Assembly: GCA_003988855.1 (NCBI GenBank)
Contig: QYAI01000040.1
Location: 124,001-188,000, forward strand
DNA from: Arachnopeziza araneosa
Lineage: Eukaryota > Ascomycota > Leotiomycetes > Helotiales > Arachnopezizaceae
Reading direction: 5' to 3'
DNA: 64,000 nucleotides
In this document: positions 22,590 through 34,503 of the stretch, piece by piece
Layout: each line of letters begins with the position of its first letter
Position numbering within the stretch: the stretch's first letter is position 1
Program-made: the position numbers and the translations under genes
The notes under the pieces: generated by a model
Databases searched by the model: none
The model's input: only the letters and a program-made list of their open reading frames with translations
Told to the model about the DNA's origin: nothing

Positions 22590-23753
22590 CCCTCTCTCGG
22601 ATTAAGGAGCTGCCTCAAAGTTTTTAAACTTGGTGCTCCCAGATAACAGCAAAGCTGTATGATCCGGGACAATTGCCGCGATTGCTGTGCAACCGATCAA
22701 CAAGCGGCACTTACTAGGCAATTCCATGATCAGGTAGTCCTTTACCATCTTCTCTCCGACGAGTGCCCAGCGATTAATGCCCAGAATTCTATTACACCAA
22801 GACACCTTCCCATGAGATCCGGGTCATCTGCAGGGAAGGACTGGGGATGAATTGTCTCTCGCCATTCCTCAGAGACGTCATTTAGTATCACATTGAAAAG
22901 AACCTTATGGATACTATCAAAACTCATCACTCGCACATCTTTTTTCAAGATTGATTTCAGAAAGGGTAATGAACTTTTCTGTGTGTACTACTTCTCCGGT
23001 ATCTATGCATCTTTGTTTCTTTTCAGCTCGACCCGGCTTTCCGGCGGCTTGGAAGGTCCGTGTAGAAAGATTCCATTTAATATGGAGAAGTTTTTGCTCC
23101 AACTCAGTCGCTCCCAGACTTGCAATTCCACTTTCGGCACTTCGTCTTCTTCAGCTTCTTTCTGGTATGAAGTTGGTCCACATCCCATCAAATATTTACA
23201 AGGATGAGCTAGACTGTACCCCTCGACCAAGTGGGGCGATTTTATGGGCATACCCGTCCAAATCATATGATTATGTTCACAGCCTCATTTCTCACGAAAT
23301 TTAACATGTCTCTTATTATCAGATGTACTTCTTTCCGGGCAATCACCTGCCCTCCGGCAGTTGCTGGATAGTGCCCAGATCTTAGCTGAGCTGCAAGCTG
23401 ACTACGGCACTCACCGACTGACTTAGCCATCTCGAAGTTGACATTACTTAAATGCCAAGACTAGAATTACCCATTCATTAACTACAATTAGTCCCCCTGC
23501 TTCAGCATAATGCACCCCGCATTCTACCTTAGCAAACCCCATTCTCGAAACAAGGGTTCTCTAAGATGCATGTGGGCTGGCTAGACTATTCTGTCATAGG
23601 CTTGGTGAGTTAGGAACATTATGGAGTATATAATATCAACGGCAGGTTGTTTCTGTTGATGACAGTTGCTTTCTCTTGTTCGGATTGCTCGCTAAGGCTA
23701 AATTTTAGTATCCTTGAGGCTGGGTGGTCGACCTTCACAAGCGAGATTCAAAA
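22590..23753. other. Intergenic, 1.16 kb
   Basis: Lies between the GRF-finger gene and the secreted peptidase gene. The small frames on both strands overlap one another and none shows splice structure or a domain. The last 200 bp before 23754 is presumably the peptidase promoter. Confidence 0.35.
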
Positions 23754-25816
23754 ATGCCAAGATTCGCAGTTTTTAACCTCGTTTTCTTTTGTTTACAATG
23801 GCACGTTGCTCAGTCAGTGCCCGTAAGTCAGAGTACGGCGCAAGCATGGGCATTCAATGAGGTGTGCTTTCTTAAAAACTATTGTTAACTTTAATTTCTC
23901 ACAAGCTTCAGATCCAAGCGTCAACAAATCTAACATGGACATCATGTTACACCAAATATTTATGTGCGATGTTAGATGTATGCCTTCTTAGATAACTCTC
24001 AGTTCATTTCCTCTGACTCATGTTTAGGTGCCTCTGGATTATCAAAAACCAAAAGGCAGCAGAGCTCAGATTCCGCTTATAAAATATGCAGCCACAACAA
24101 AACCTTACAAGGGAATGGTTCTTTTCAATCCCGGCGGGCCAGGAGTGTCTAGTGTTACCTACCTTCTTCAGAACGGCATCAGTTATCTTACTGGAATCCT
24201 TGGAACGAACTATGATATAGTCATGTGGGAGCCTCGAGGAGCCGGTGGAAGCGTTCCAGCAGCGAACTGCACACTCTCCCCTGACGTCACGGGCGATGAT
24301 GGCTTTGACCGCCGTGAGATAGCAGACTCGTATCTCGCCCAGACGCCTGATACGTGGTATAAACAACAGTATGATTTTGCGCAAGAAGTTGGGAAGGATT
24401 GCCTTGGATCAATTGGTGACACTACTCAAGCTGGTCCACATATGGTTACGGCTGTTGTAGCTGAAGATATGATTTCTATCCTAGATGCCTTTGCCAATTC
24501 TACTGATGGGAAACAAATCCAAAATGCGTCTATGCTCAATTATTTGGGTTACAGCTACGGAACATTTCTGGGCGAGACATTCGCCTCTGTGTATCCCAGC
24601 CGAGTTGGGAAAATGGTTCTTGATGGCATCAATGATCCCGATGACTGGGTAGCGACCGGAGAAGTGAATTCCACTCTCACTGATGCAGATGATGCGTTTG
24701 CAACCTTCTTCATCTACTGTCACGAAGCAGGCACTTCCTGCGCTTTCAATACGGGTAAATCAGCAGTCGACATCTATCAACGTTTCAACACTTTGCTCGG
24801 CCAGCTTGATTCAAACAAGGCCTACGCCCAGAAGTGGAGCAACGCAAGCAGTATCGAGTTTGCTTTGCATGGACTGAAGTACATCTCTTACACCGTCACT
24901 CGAGCAGCGATTTCTGGCTACTCACATCTCGCAAGCACACTCGTGACGCTTGAGAATTATGCTGCTAACATTTCTACCGTTTCTACCTACACCTTGGAGC
25001 GATTGTTAAGTTTCAACCCAAATGCCTATGTGGGCGTCACAGATCCGTGGTTCTATGGTGTCTACTGTGGAGATCAGAGTAACAAGTTTTACAATCGAAC
25101 TCTGAATGATCTGAATGCTGTTATTAACCAATTAAGTCGTCAGAGCTATATGGGAGTTGAAGGTTTAGCTCCTGATATTATCCGATGCTCTGGTTGGTCG
25201 ATCAAGAATGGCAACGTTTTTACTGGTATGCTTGTTCTTGCAAACAAAGATAGTACTAATGATGAATCTTAGGTCCTTTCGGCAGTAACACGACCAATCC
25301 AATCTTGTTTGTGAGCAATACGTTCGATCCTTTCACACCACTCAAGAAGTAAGCTCTATTCCACCCCTATTGCAGTCAATCACTAACTCCTCACAGCGGC
25401 ATAAAAGCTACCCAACTCTTCCCCAACTCCCAACTCCTCACCGTTGATGGTATCGCCGTAAGTCCTTATCCCTCCCCCCTTTCTTCCCATCCTATCCTAT
25501 CCTATCACAAGCTAACCAACACCCCTAGCACTCCTCACCTCAAACGCTCAACCGCTGCTCCAACAAAAAAATCAACACCTACTTCCAGACCGGGGCGCTC
25601 CCAGGAACCGATAACTACTGTCCTGTCGATACGGGACCCTGGAGCGTCAATCTGACTCAGCCCATTAACGCCACCGCTGATTGGGCGCAGGTGAGGGACC
25701 AGGTGAGGGGTCTGAGGCAGACTGGCGTGAAGACGATGTTTCCTTTTGCTGGTTTGGGAGGGGCTGAGGGGAAGGGTGTGATAGGGGATGTGGGCTTGGT
25801 TGGTTGGGAGGTTTAG
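23754..25816 (+). CDS. Secreted serine peptidase of the TAP-like alpha/beta-hydrolase family
   Basis: Six exons: 23754-23861, 23912-23977, 24028-25225, 25273-25348, 25397-25457, 25529-25816; introns of 47-71 nt; 598 residues. Residues 1-20 (MPRFAVFNLVFFCLQWHVAQ) are a signal peptide. The join through I-Q-A-S-T-N-L-T-W-T-S-C-Y to VPLDYQKPKG is the standard start of tripeptidyl-aminopeptidase-like enzymes. The oxyanion strand is NPGGPGVS, the nucleophile Ser234 lies in G-Y-S-Y-G-T, Asp476 in S-N-T-F-D-P and His504 in G-I-A-H-S-S, so the triad is complete. The C-terminal TAP-like domain ends with CSNKKINTYFQTGALP and a short tail. Many N-x-S/T sites fit secretion. It likely trims peptides outside the cell; specificity is unknown. 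It converges on the GH45 gene. Confidence 0.88.
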
Positions 25817-26193
25817 GGGTGCATCCAGCGACGTCAGAAGTTCGGAGTCAATATTGACGTCGGCGAGAGGTTTTCTGCGTCAAATCTGGATGACAATTTC
25901 GAGGTTGAGTTCCAATTCGGGTATATACTTGCAAAGAAACATGATTGCTGTGAACTTTCACCAGAATCTCGGTTTTCAACAACATCTTTCCTGGCAGGTG
26001 TCCATCTCACTCATCCTGCTGCTCAGAATAGAGGTTGGGACTTGTGCTGACATGATAAATCTTTTTTTTGCTGTGCTTTCCGCTAGGGAGAGAATGGCAT
26101 GCACGAACTATATACAGCAATCCAAGTATGTACAGAAAGATAGTCAATATCTGTTCCAAGCCGTATGGACAAGCTCTCTCACCCTCGCTCCGC
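25817..26193. other. Intergenic, convergent 3' flanks
   Basis: 377 bp between two convergent stops. A T-run lies near 26060. No gene is supported. Confidence 0.35.
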
Positions 26194-27253
26194 TCACAAG
26201 CACTGCGAGTAGTAGCTCCCCATGGCCGTGCAGGTGAATCCCGACGCACACGCCGTTGCGCCCGTCCACCCGATGCCACCACACTGCCCGTACTGACTCA
26301 CGCTGCCCGCCGTCGACGTGCTCGCGTCCGTGGGCGCCGCCGCGGCAGCACTGATGGACGGCGCCGCCCCGTCCGCCCCGCCCGCCGCCGCCGACGTCGC
26401 AGCGGCTGCGCTGGAGGACCAGGTCGACACGCTGGAGGGGCCGGTGGGCGTCTCCCCGTTGCGCACGCAGCCCGACTTGGCTGTGAGCGCGGCGGGGCAG
26501 GTGACCTTCTGGAAGGTCATGGTCGGGTTGTCGGCGCCCTGGAACCAGTCCCAGCGAAAGTCGCAGCCGGCCTGCAGCTTGGATGGGAAGGTCGCGCACA
26601 TGGAGCGCGAGGAGACGCCGCCGTACTGGGCGCCCCACTGGGTGGAGCCGCCCCATTCGTTGCTGCAGCCGTTGAAGATGCCAAACCCACCACCGGGGAT
26701 CTGGGACTGTTAGTCTGCGTCGGGTCTGCACGAGGGCGGAGGGAGGAGGGAGGAGGGCGGAGGGCGGAGGGAGGAGGGCGGAGGGAGGAGGGAGGATACG
26801 TACCGCGAGATCAAACTGGTTGGTCCCCAGGTCGCCGCCCGTGTTGGTGACCTGCACAATCATCTGTTTTCCAGAGATGGCCGTCGATGTGAAGGTCAAC
26901 TGGTAGCATTCACAGCACCATGACGACTCGGTCCCTCCGGCAATCGTGGCAGCCGCGAAGCCGTACGCGAGCGTGTCTGATACGGCCCACGGAGACTGGT
27001 TTGAACACATGTAGGCCGGTCCATTGCTGGCAGTCTTGTCGCAGGCGGATTTGGCAGAGGACGCCAGCGGGCTGTCGTTCTTGTCGCAGGAGATGACGGG
27101 CTGCGAACCGCCGGCGAGCGATGCCTTCCCTGACCATCCGCACGATGCCTTGCAGCAGTCCCAGTACCGGGTCGTCTTTCCTGAGCCCGACTGTGCTCCG
27201 GCTTGGAGGAAGAAGGGCAGCAGCGCCAGGAGGACCGTCTTGGGGAGAACCAT
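26194..27253 (-). CDS. GH45 endo-beta-1,4-glucanase with C-terminal CBM1
   Basis: Exons 27253-26804 and 26700-26194 give 318 residues. After a signal peptide (MVLPKTVLLALLPFFLQAGAQ) comes T-T-R-Y-W-D-C-C-K, the GH45 signature holding the catalytic aspartate. WCCECYQLTFTS follows, and after splicing FDLAIPGGGFGIFNGC and WGAQYGG. An Ala/Ser/Thr linker leads to a C-terminal cellulose-binding module with QYGQCGGIGWTG and SQCL, with the expected cysteines. It cleaves internal cellulose bonds outside the cell. The 103-nt intron holds a C/T-rich minisatellite and ends with two AGs six bases apart; the second gives the canonical D-L-A-I-P-G-G-G. Third codon positions are very G/C-rich, unlike all neighbours. 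Confidence 0.93.
26707..26800 (-). repeat. Pyrimidine-rich minisatellite inside the GH45 intron
   Basis: On the plus strand the stretch is an irregular tandem of GGGCGGA and GGGAGGA units (26733-26796); the transcribed strand reads as CCTCC/CGCCCT units. It lies wholly in the intron of the endoglucanase gene between donor and branch region. It is likely to be length-variable between strains. Confidence 0.8.
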
Positions 27254-27897
27254 TTTTGGGGGGGTTTTAGAACGGAGCAATATCTACACGTGAAAGTAAA
27301 CCAAGATCCGGACGTGAAAGTTTGAGATGGGAGAAGGACAAGGCTCTGGAGGATCAGAGCAGAGAGAGCAGGCTCCCTCCACGGCGAGGTCAGCTCTATT
27401 TATTACCTGCCTCCCTCCCTCCCTCCCTCTCTCTCTCCCTCCCTAGCCTCAATCCCCTCTCCACCAAAAGAGCGCACCCAGGCAGGGTCGTCGATAGTTC
27501 TCGCGGTCAATCCGCAACGTGCGCGTGCCCCCCCATATCGTCTTGTGGAAAGAAACGGCGGGCCGCAGAGGGGGATCTGGCAGCGTGTGATGAATTACCC
27601 AGTGTCGCAGGCAGTATATTGTGGGGGCGGTTAATTGGGTACGGGCGGTTGCCCGCCCCTGAGCCCAGATTCCTTCTCGGCTAATCTGTCAGGGATAGAT
27701 GACGGCTGTGCTTAGGGTTTGGTGCTGCTGCTCTCTTGGCGGTGCTGGCAGCGTCGCAGGAAGCGCGGGAGGCCTGTGGTGTCGCCCGTCGTGCCCGACG
27801 TGTCCGTCGTAGGGCTGTTTCCCGTGAAGAAACCGAAACGCAGGATCGCAGAAAGGGCTGACTCTCTTTCGGGTTCCGTTATCGTGCAGCCAACCAT

Positions 27898-27909
27898 CAT
27901 CACGTGATG
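27898..27909. promoter_or_regulatory. Palindromic E-box CATCACGTGATG
   Basis: A perfect 12-base palindrome with a CACGTG core, the kind of site bound by bHLH factors such as Cbf1 or by bZIP G-box factors. It is about 650 bp upstream of the GH45 start. Function is inferred from the motif only. Confidence 0.3.
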
Positions 27910-29111
27910 GGATCCCACCTCCCCAACCCTCCTGGGTCCGTCTCCTCACAGAGATAACTGCCGATGATCTACGGGGCACCGAAGTCTACTTGCACCGTCC
28001 CCAAATGAAGCCATGTCATGCACCCTCCTCTCGCGCAGAGTGTTGTTTATTACGCGAACTACCCCGCTACTCAGGGGGGTGGGGCTGGCCGGTCCCAAGT
28101 ACTACACACGGTACCTCGTGAAACCAGCTACTGAAATAGACAGCTTCAACCACGCGGTAATATCCAGGATCCGACATCGACGAGAGCCGTCGCTGCGGAT
28201 CCAGGCTGAACGGCAGCCCTGACGTCCTGGGCTGATGATCTTGGAGGATCGTGTCGTGTTGTGTTGTGGCGTGCGAGGCACCAGCTCTCTTTTTCCACCT
28301 GAGGACGAGATGTGGAGGATGCGCCGTGGGATCCTCCCCCTTTTCTGATGCAGGTACAGGACTCTGGCATCGGGCTTTGCCTAAGGCTGAAGAGGAGTAG
28401 AGGAGGTGTTTCAGGCATATTTCGGTTAGATGTCGCTAAATCCTCTCTCCTATCTAAGCGAGATTTCATGTTTTGTTTACATTTGTTGAAAGCAATGATA
28501 GTAATTAAAGGGTGGTGCTGATGGTGTATGTTAGGTTCGAGCTAGACAGGTCCTAGCTGTCGATAGTCTTTGAAGTCTTAGTCTTCCCTACCGACAAAGA
28601 TTCTCCTCAGCAACGAGTGTAAATACTCCGTACATTGTATATTCCATAGCAGATGAGAGCAATCAAGGACGCGAGGTAAAAAATTCATGGTTACCAGAGT
28701 TCATAGTAAGCTTAAAATGAGGTCCATTTTCTAATGGTCAGGTATAAGAGTAGCGACCTACCGAGACATGATATGTAATTGGCAAAAAGATACCAACGAT
28801 CAAGCCATCATAATAGCCTCATAATTTGCATGCGACTTGCTCCAGTATTTCCCTATCCGAAAATCACAGCACTACCTGTTACAACCATAATCGTACCGCA
28901 AAAGCTAATCTTCGGCTCCCAGTGCAATGGAAAAGAGGTCGAAAAAGGGTTTGGCAAATTAAGCGAGGTCCCCCATTGCGCTTAATCCTACCAAAGCCAT
29001 CACATAAACGACTCCCACCTCACTGAACTTCGTTGGCACAATCTTCTAGTCAGAATTAGTACATATTCGTATTTGCAGCTCTTAAGCCACCAACACATTC
29101 ATAACTACGCA

Positions 29112-29590
29112 ATGGACAAATTGGTGTCCTTCCCTCGTGAAATTCTTACCACCATCGAGGGCATGAGCGAGAGCTATCTTTTGCTAATCCTTGCGCTGAG
29201 ATTCGGTAAGAGAGGGAAATTGAGCTCTCACTTACATCGTTTTGAGACATTCGACAGTTCTTAATAAGCACTCGAGGCGACGAGGGTCCTCCTATTGCTC
29301 TTCGAAACTTCTCTGGTTTAATTCTTGAGAATGATCTTGAGTGTCAGTTTACGGAAGACGCTTTTCGATTTGAAGAAGATGTGGGTTCAGAGGCCCCATA
29401 CTTTTGGCTGGCATGGCCGCGTTTGTTTAAGAGCAGGGAATGGGGTCGTCAATTGGTAGATCCTGTTGACTGCTGGGGGAGTAGTATTTCATTTCCGGTA
29501 CACGAAGATACCGCAATACATATCGGAACAAGGAAGAGAGATCACGAATTTCTCCTCTCACTCATATCACGTGTTCAGCCTGTTGTGTGA
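29112..29590 (+). other. Possible gene relic or unresolved small gene
   Basis: An ATG at 29112 opens MDKLVSFPREILTTIE.., which looks like the start of an F-box-type helix pair. A good donor (GTAAGA, about 29204) and acceptor (CGACAG ending at 29257) delimit a ~54-nt intron. Downstream, a frame from 29258 to 29590 encodes a sensible 110-residue stretch (PYFWLAWPRLFKSREWGRQL..). The two exons do not join in frame: splicing leaves phase 1, but the long frame needs phase 0. Either the gene is broken, or I have a wrong donor. No family is claimed. Confidence 0.25.
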
Positions 29591-30140
29591 TATCAAGGAT
29601 TGGCGACTTTGTTTTCTTCATTCGACGAGAAGACTGAACAAAACCCAAAACCGGGATACTGCAATTCTTTAAGATTTCTACCCTTGGGTATTTAAATAGC
29701 CTTGAGACCCGTAATATGAAATGATATGGCAGTAAAGACCAACACAGGTGACAATTTTTTGACAGCAATCCCAAGATCGACTAAGACATCAATCGAAGAA
29801 TTTCATTCTTGACACGATTCATTGTTATAAATAGGTTGAAAAGTAAGAGTGGTCCTGGGGAAATATTTATATCATCTTTCCTACCCTAAAAAATCCTCCT
29901 CAAATGGGTCAGGACCGCTGTCTTGAATAGAGAAATTTTTGAGTGTAGATCATCAAGTAGGGCAAAGACTTTGGGTTGACCTGATTCCGGTCATCTTCTT
30001 CTCTCGAAACCCCCTTCATTGAATAACAATTGTTTTCTGCTGCTTTCCTCGCGTTGCAGCCCATATCAGGATCTCCATATATCCATCCATGTTCTTCTTC
30101 CTTTCTCTGTTTATAGTCTCCCTCTGTCGTAGCAGGCTAT

Positions 30141-33100
30141 CTAGATGATTCGCAACTCTTCCTTACATCCTCTATGTCCATAGTCACCAGTCTCCGCACC
30201 TACAAGGGTCACGTCACCGACCATTCGGTAGCGCTTCTGCACAGTTCGTAAAACAACGTGCTGACTACAACCGTCAATCCGGACGATCTTATCGCCTAAT
30301 TGGGCTTGGGGGTGAATCCATCCGATGAAGCCCTTTTCGGTTGCTAGGAGCCGCATACCACATCGAATTGAGTTGTAGAAATGACCTGCGATTCTGGGTA
30401 CATCACGGATTTCATCGCCTCTCAGACATAGCGACTTCCACCAATACTGGAGGCTTTGCCCAGCTATGACGAATGATGAATTCGCTGCAAGCCAGGCATT
30501 AATCAGCACTATTGATTTTTGTATAGCTTTGCTATCACGTGATTGCCACCCTTCAGGTCTGGAAGACTGTTCTTGGTTCCACTGGCCATCCGGATCTGCA
30601 TAGTAATGAACTTTATCATCATAAGCTCTGTCAAGGATGAGTCCAATTCCAGTCATTGCCTCATATATAAGTCTTGCTGCTTCAGAGCCAGGACTAAGAT
30701 CGGGTCGTACATTCTTCTGTGAGCCTATGAAAGTAGGAGCGTCAATATCTCCATTTTCTTTTTCATATTTTGTTCCCAGACCTCCAACTATATCAACAAT
30801 CAGACCACTAACAGTGAGTTCAGTTTCGGATATACCAATGGTATCCTTCCACTTAAATCCATTCTGCTTAGAATGACGTGAGGGGCCGTGAATAATGTAA
30901 TCGAATTGCCTGCGTGCAACGACATCGTCAAGATCAGTCCAATCAGGTACCCATGATGGTAATGTATCACTTTTCTTACGGCTTGCGCTCCTCAGGTAAA
31001 TGTAATCAAGTGGTGTAGGTGAAGGTGATTTTAGTATGGCAGTCATAAATTCCGTGAAGATTAACTCTGGAGAATGCATGTAATTTGGCTCTGGGATGAA
31101 GTTCTTTCCATTGAAACTCAGTCCAAGAATAGCGAAAAGTTTGTCTCGGGGGTCCGTTGACAAAGAAGACCGACTTCTGTAGAGAGCTTGTAGAAAATTT
31201 ATAGGCTCTTCAAGTAAGTTGTCGCTTCGAAATTGAAGTAAAGTGATAATCCCGCGAGCGTCATCGCTCGAGGAGCCTAGGGAAGGTGAGGTGCTTTCCG
31301 GGCATAATTTGCACCGGCTAACAAATTTATCCCATGACATGCTGCAGCGACTAAAGTAGACCACGACTTCTGCGGCTAGAGCAACTTCCTGGATGACCCA
31401 TACACGACCCCAATAAGGCCGTGAGAGTAGCTCGTCCAACATAGCACGAGTTGGGATGTTGGGATTGTGATCGAGATTTAGATAACCTGTATTTCGTCGT
31501 AGTTGTTGCATCTCTGCGCTAGCACACAATTCCGCGCCTAGCCAGACTGCTACTTGATAAGCTTGTTGAAAAATTGTGCCCATTCTTGCAACCTGGAGAC
31601 TTCTTTCGTCAGGGTCCTGCTGATTAATGCACACAGCGTCGGCCCAAACGTACCGAACTCCCTCAGCCCGCAACCGTAAGAGTGCATTATAGAGATTGGC
31701 TGTGATTTGGAAGTCGAGATTATTCATCTTCAAAGAAGACTTTTTTTGCTGCTCTCCCCAATGGTATGATAAGGCCGCGTACTTAGGGGCTTTCGGCAGC
31801 GGCACTGTGATAAGTGAACAAACTAGAGTCATCCCCGTCCATGGTGCCACAAATTCAAGAAGCCGAATCTCATGGTTTCGAAAACTCAATTGGCTATATA
31901 GAGCGCTGGAATTGGGGTTAATAAGTAAATTTCCCATCAAGCTATTTAGAAACGATAAATTATCTAGCCATGAAGCCTTTGGGGCCATCTCGACTTTTCG
32001 GACGTGCTCAAGCTCGAGCTAATCCTGTTAGCAACAAGGGTCTTCAACTACGCGGGTTGCACTGCGAGTTTGAGATTGAGTTATAACTTACGAAAAAGCC
32101 TAAACAGCGTTCTGCAAGAGATTCTAGTGTCTTTTGAAGTGACTCTAACCCTTCAAAGGTATCTTTTAATGCGTGAAGACGCCCACCAACGGAAAGGTTC
32201 AGAAAATATACAGCATCGTCACAGAATTTCTTGCAGGCTTCAACTGTTCTGCTTAATTGTTGTAATAATTCTGTTGTAAGCTTTTTGATATCGACAATCC
32301 AGTCGCGATTTCTCCGAACTCGGTCGTTGTATTCTTTTGAAGATGAAGAACGTTTTCTGGACATATATAAAGAATGGCGATTTGACTAATAGGCATATTA
32401 GATAAAGCGGCTAGCAACAGCTTTAGTACATCCTAGCCACAAATTCCGCTGTTTTTATAAGTTCTTGATAATTGAGAAGAAGAATAATGCTCAATTGAAG
32501 TCTTGCGTGCCTTCGAGTTGGTGAAGCTTCTTGAATATAAAGCAAAGATCAGAGACATGACATACCTGGTTATACTCCCGGATACTTTCTTGTACTTTCG
32601 CAACTATCTGCTCCCATTCGCGCTTGACATGAGAAATCCGGGTTTGAAAAACCAGAATAAAGTAATCTCGAGCTTTTGGCACTGCTTTGCATGCTTCTGT
32701 TATACCAAAGGTCAAAGGGTCTACCAAAATTCCATCATCCAGACTGTCATTGTGATATTCTTCTACGCTTTCTTGTGCTTCATCATCAAAATAAGTATCA
32801 ATGAAGCAATAAGCGACCCAATTCCGTTCATCTGTCCCATTTATAAGACAGGAATATTGAGCCTCGTAGAGGAAACCGGATAATCCTGTGTTAATCCAGT
32901 CAAGGAAAGAGACATCTTGAGTTTGCCTTAAGCGTCTTGCATTTGGATTGAGACGATGATCTCCTTGCTCCTTGTCTGATATTCTCCATGCATAGAATGG
33001 GATATGGAAAACCAACTGAAACGTATCTAGCCCCGAATGCTATAAAACCTGGTTAGTACCTACTTAATTTTGAGAAAGGCACTTACAGGCGGTATTACGC

Positions 33101-33915
33101 CAATGAAAGTCTCAAATGCAAGATATTTGTACAAGGCATCCCGAAGACCTGCAGCTTGAGATATTGATGCAGTACCAATAAGTGCGAAAATACTCCAACG
33201 ATCTAGATTAGTAATGAAACTAGCCTGGGTCAGTATTGATAGAGAAATTCTCTGCCTGGCTTATCTACATTTTTCGTCGTTCAGCATCTGGTTCATATCT
33301 TACTTCATTTTCCGTCCTTTCAGCCGGATTCCCTTCTGATTCTAAATCCGAGATCGAGAAAGAGCTGCTATCGCTAGTCGTCTCTTCACCTTCACTCTTG
33401 TTTCGGCTATTTAGACGGTGGTAACGCTAGTGAAATTTAACATTAGCTTGTGGAAAGTAAGAGTCCGAATGTGAGGTTTGAGAATTTAGACAAAAACTTA
33501 CTGGTTTTAGCAACAGTTGATAAAGGGCACATGCTGTCAATGGCCCTTGGTATTTACGTGCCTCATCTTGATCTCCTGCGCCACATCGTTCATCCAGTAA
33601 AGCAACAAGCTGGCGATTGCCCTCCGTTCGCAATTGTTCTAGTTGTACGCCCCAGCAAAACTCCTCAACCTTATCCGCTCTCGGGAGACAAGAATCCGAC
33701 TCATCATAGCTCTTCATAAAACTTCGAACCAATCCCCAATCGTCGATATCCAGTATGTCGATTAATCGTCTATTTTCTTCCGCGTAAATAGCATCAAATC
33801 GCCGCGTCGCAAATATTGGATTCCATTCACAAGAAACCAGTTTAAGAAAGGGATTTGCTATTTGGACAGACTCCGATCCTTCTCCGTCTCCTCTAAATTG
33901 TACCTGAGATGCCAT
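30141..33915 (-). CDS. Fusion of fungal CorA-like cytosolic region and HET domain
   Basis: Six exons: 33915-33502, 33426-33304, 33224-33087, 33039-32566, 32385-32092, 32018-30141; introns of 75, 79, 47, 180 and 73 nt; about 1106 residues. Residues 1-480 follow the fungal CorA-like family: RDALYKYLAFETFIGVIPP, LDTFQLVFHIPFYAWR, then EAQYSCLI, WVAYCFIDTYF, a D-P-L-T block, ISHVKREWEQ, and helices to LESLAERC. Instead of the two CorA membrane helices, residues 482-560 lead into a HET domain (~560-690) with YAALSYHWGE, YVWADAVCINQQD and RPYWGRVWVIQEV. A 400-residue C-terminal region typical of HET proteins follows. The 180-nt intron has a strong CAG/GTATGT donor. An alternative is two adjacent genes, with an ATG at 32364 starting the second. 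HET domains drive incompatibility cell death; the CorA-like part might sense or oligomerise (inference). Confidence 0.7.
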
Positions 33916-34503
33916 AATGACAGACACGGATTGATAGGTTCCCAGATAAGCGTCACTAGAACAAGAAAGAAGATTGTGGGGAAAGTGGTAGTTGTCAAAA
34001 GACAACCACAATGACGCTAGCCGAAGTTTATCTTCGCTCTCTTTCGAGAGCGGCTCTTTGCGAAGAATATTTCGTCGGACAATCAATCACTTGGAAAATT
34101 GGGCAAGATAAGGCCTCTTCAGCACAGAAATTGAGAGCGCTTCGAGAATAAATTTCTGTTGAGGCGTAAATTATGTGTCTTGATGAGATTGGTTACCAAC
34201 CGGGCTATGCACAAGGCGTAAAGCAATAATTCGGAACCTCTCCTTTGGAGCCCAACTGAAAAGACGAGGCTGTTGAACCAAATTTGCTGATTGGCTAGAG
34301 ACAAGAATTTATTGCAGACCGAGTACACTTCATGTACAAGACGTGGCGAAAGAGAATTTTAAAGCAAATGATACGATGTGAGTTCAAGGACTAGGAAGGT
34401 GTGAGCGACACGGTTCAATCAGCTAGAACACGAAAATTGCTGCTGCTCTGGGTTGAAGAAATTGAATGCAAACATTCTTCTCTCAGTCCGTAATGATGGC
34501 TAT
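33916..34503. other. Intergenic between CorA-HET 5' end and MFS 3' end
   Basis: 588 bp in tandem orientation. It contains the CorA-HET promoter and the MFS 3' UTR. Short minus-strand frames here lack ATG or domains. Confidence 0.35.

Larger units (their letters stand above)
27254..30140. other. Long gene-poor interval, 2.9 kb
   Basis: Holds the GH45 promoter at the left (a C/T microsatellite of CCCT and CT units at about 27410-27445), a GC-rich part to about 28300 and AT-richer sequence after that. A perfect palindrome CATCACGTGATG is centred on 27903-27904. A possible gene relic is described separately at 29112-29590. Other frames here lack coding signs. Confidence 0.45.

Noticed and set aside
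26068..26850. 260-codon plus-strand frame across the cellulase
   Set aside because: Arg/Gly-rich antisense of a GC-rich gene; the minus strand carries GH45 and CBM1 motifs.
32044..32364. Treating the frame with ATG at 32364 as the first exon of a separate HET gene
   Set aside because: The sequence just upstream (S-N-R-H-S-L-Y) continues the CorA-like family pattern after a strong intron, so a single gene was preferred. The alternative is stated in the entry.
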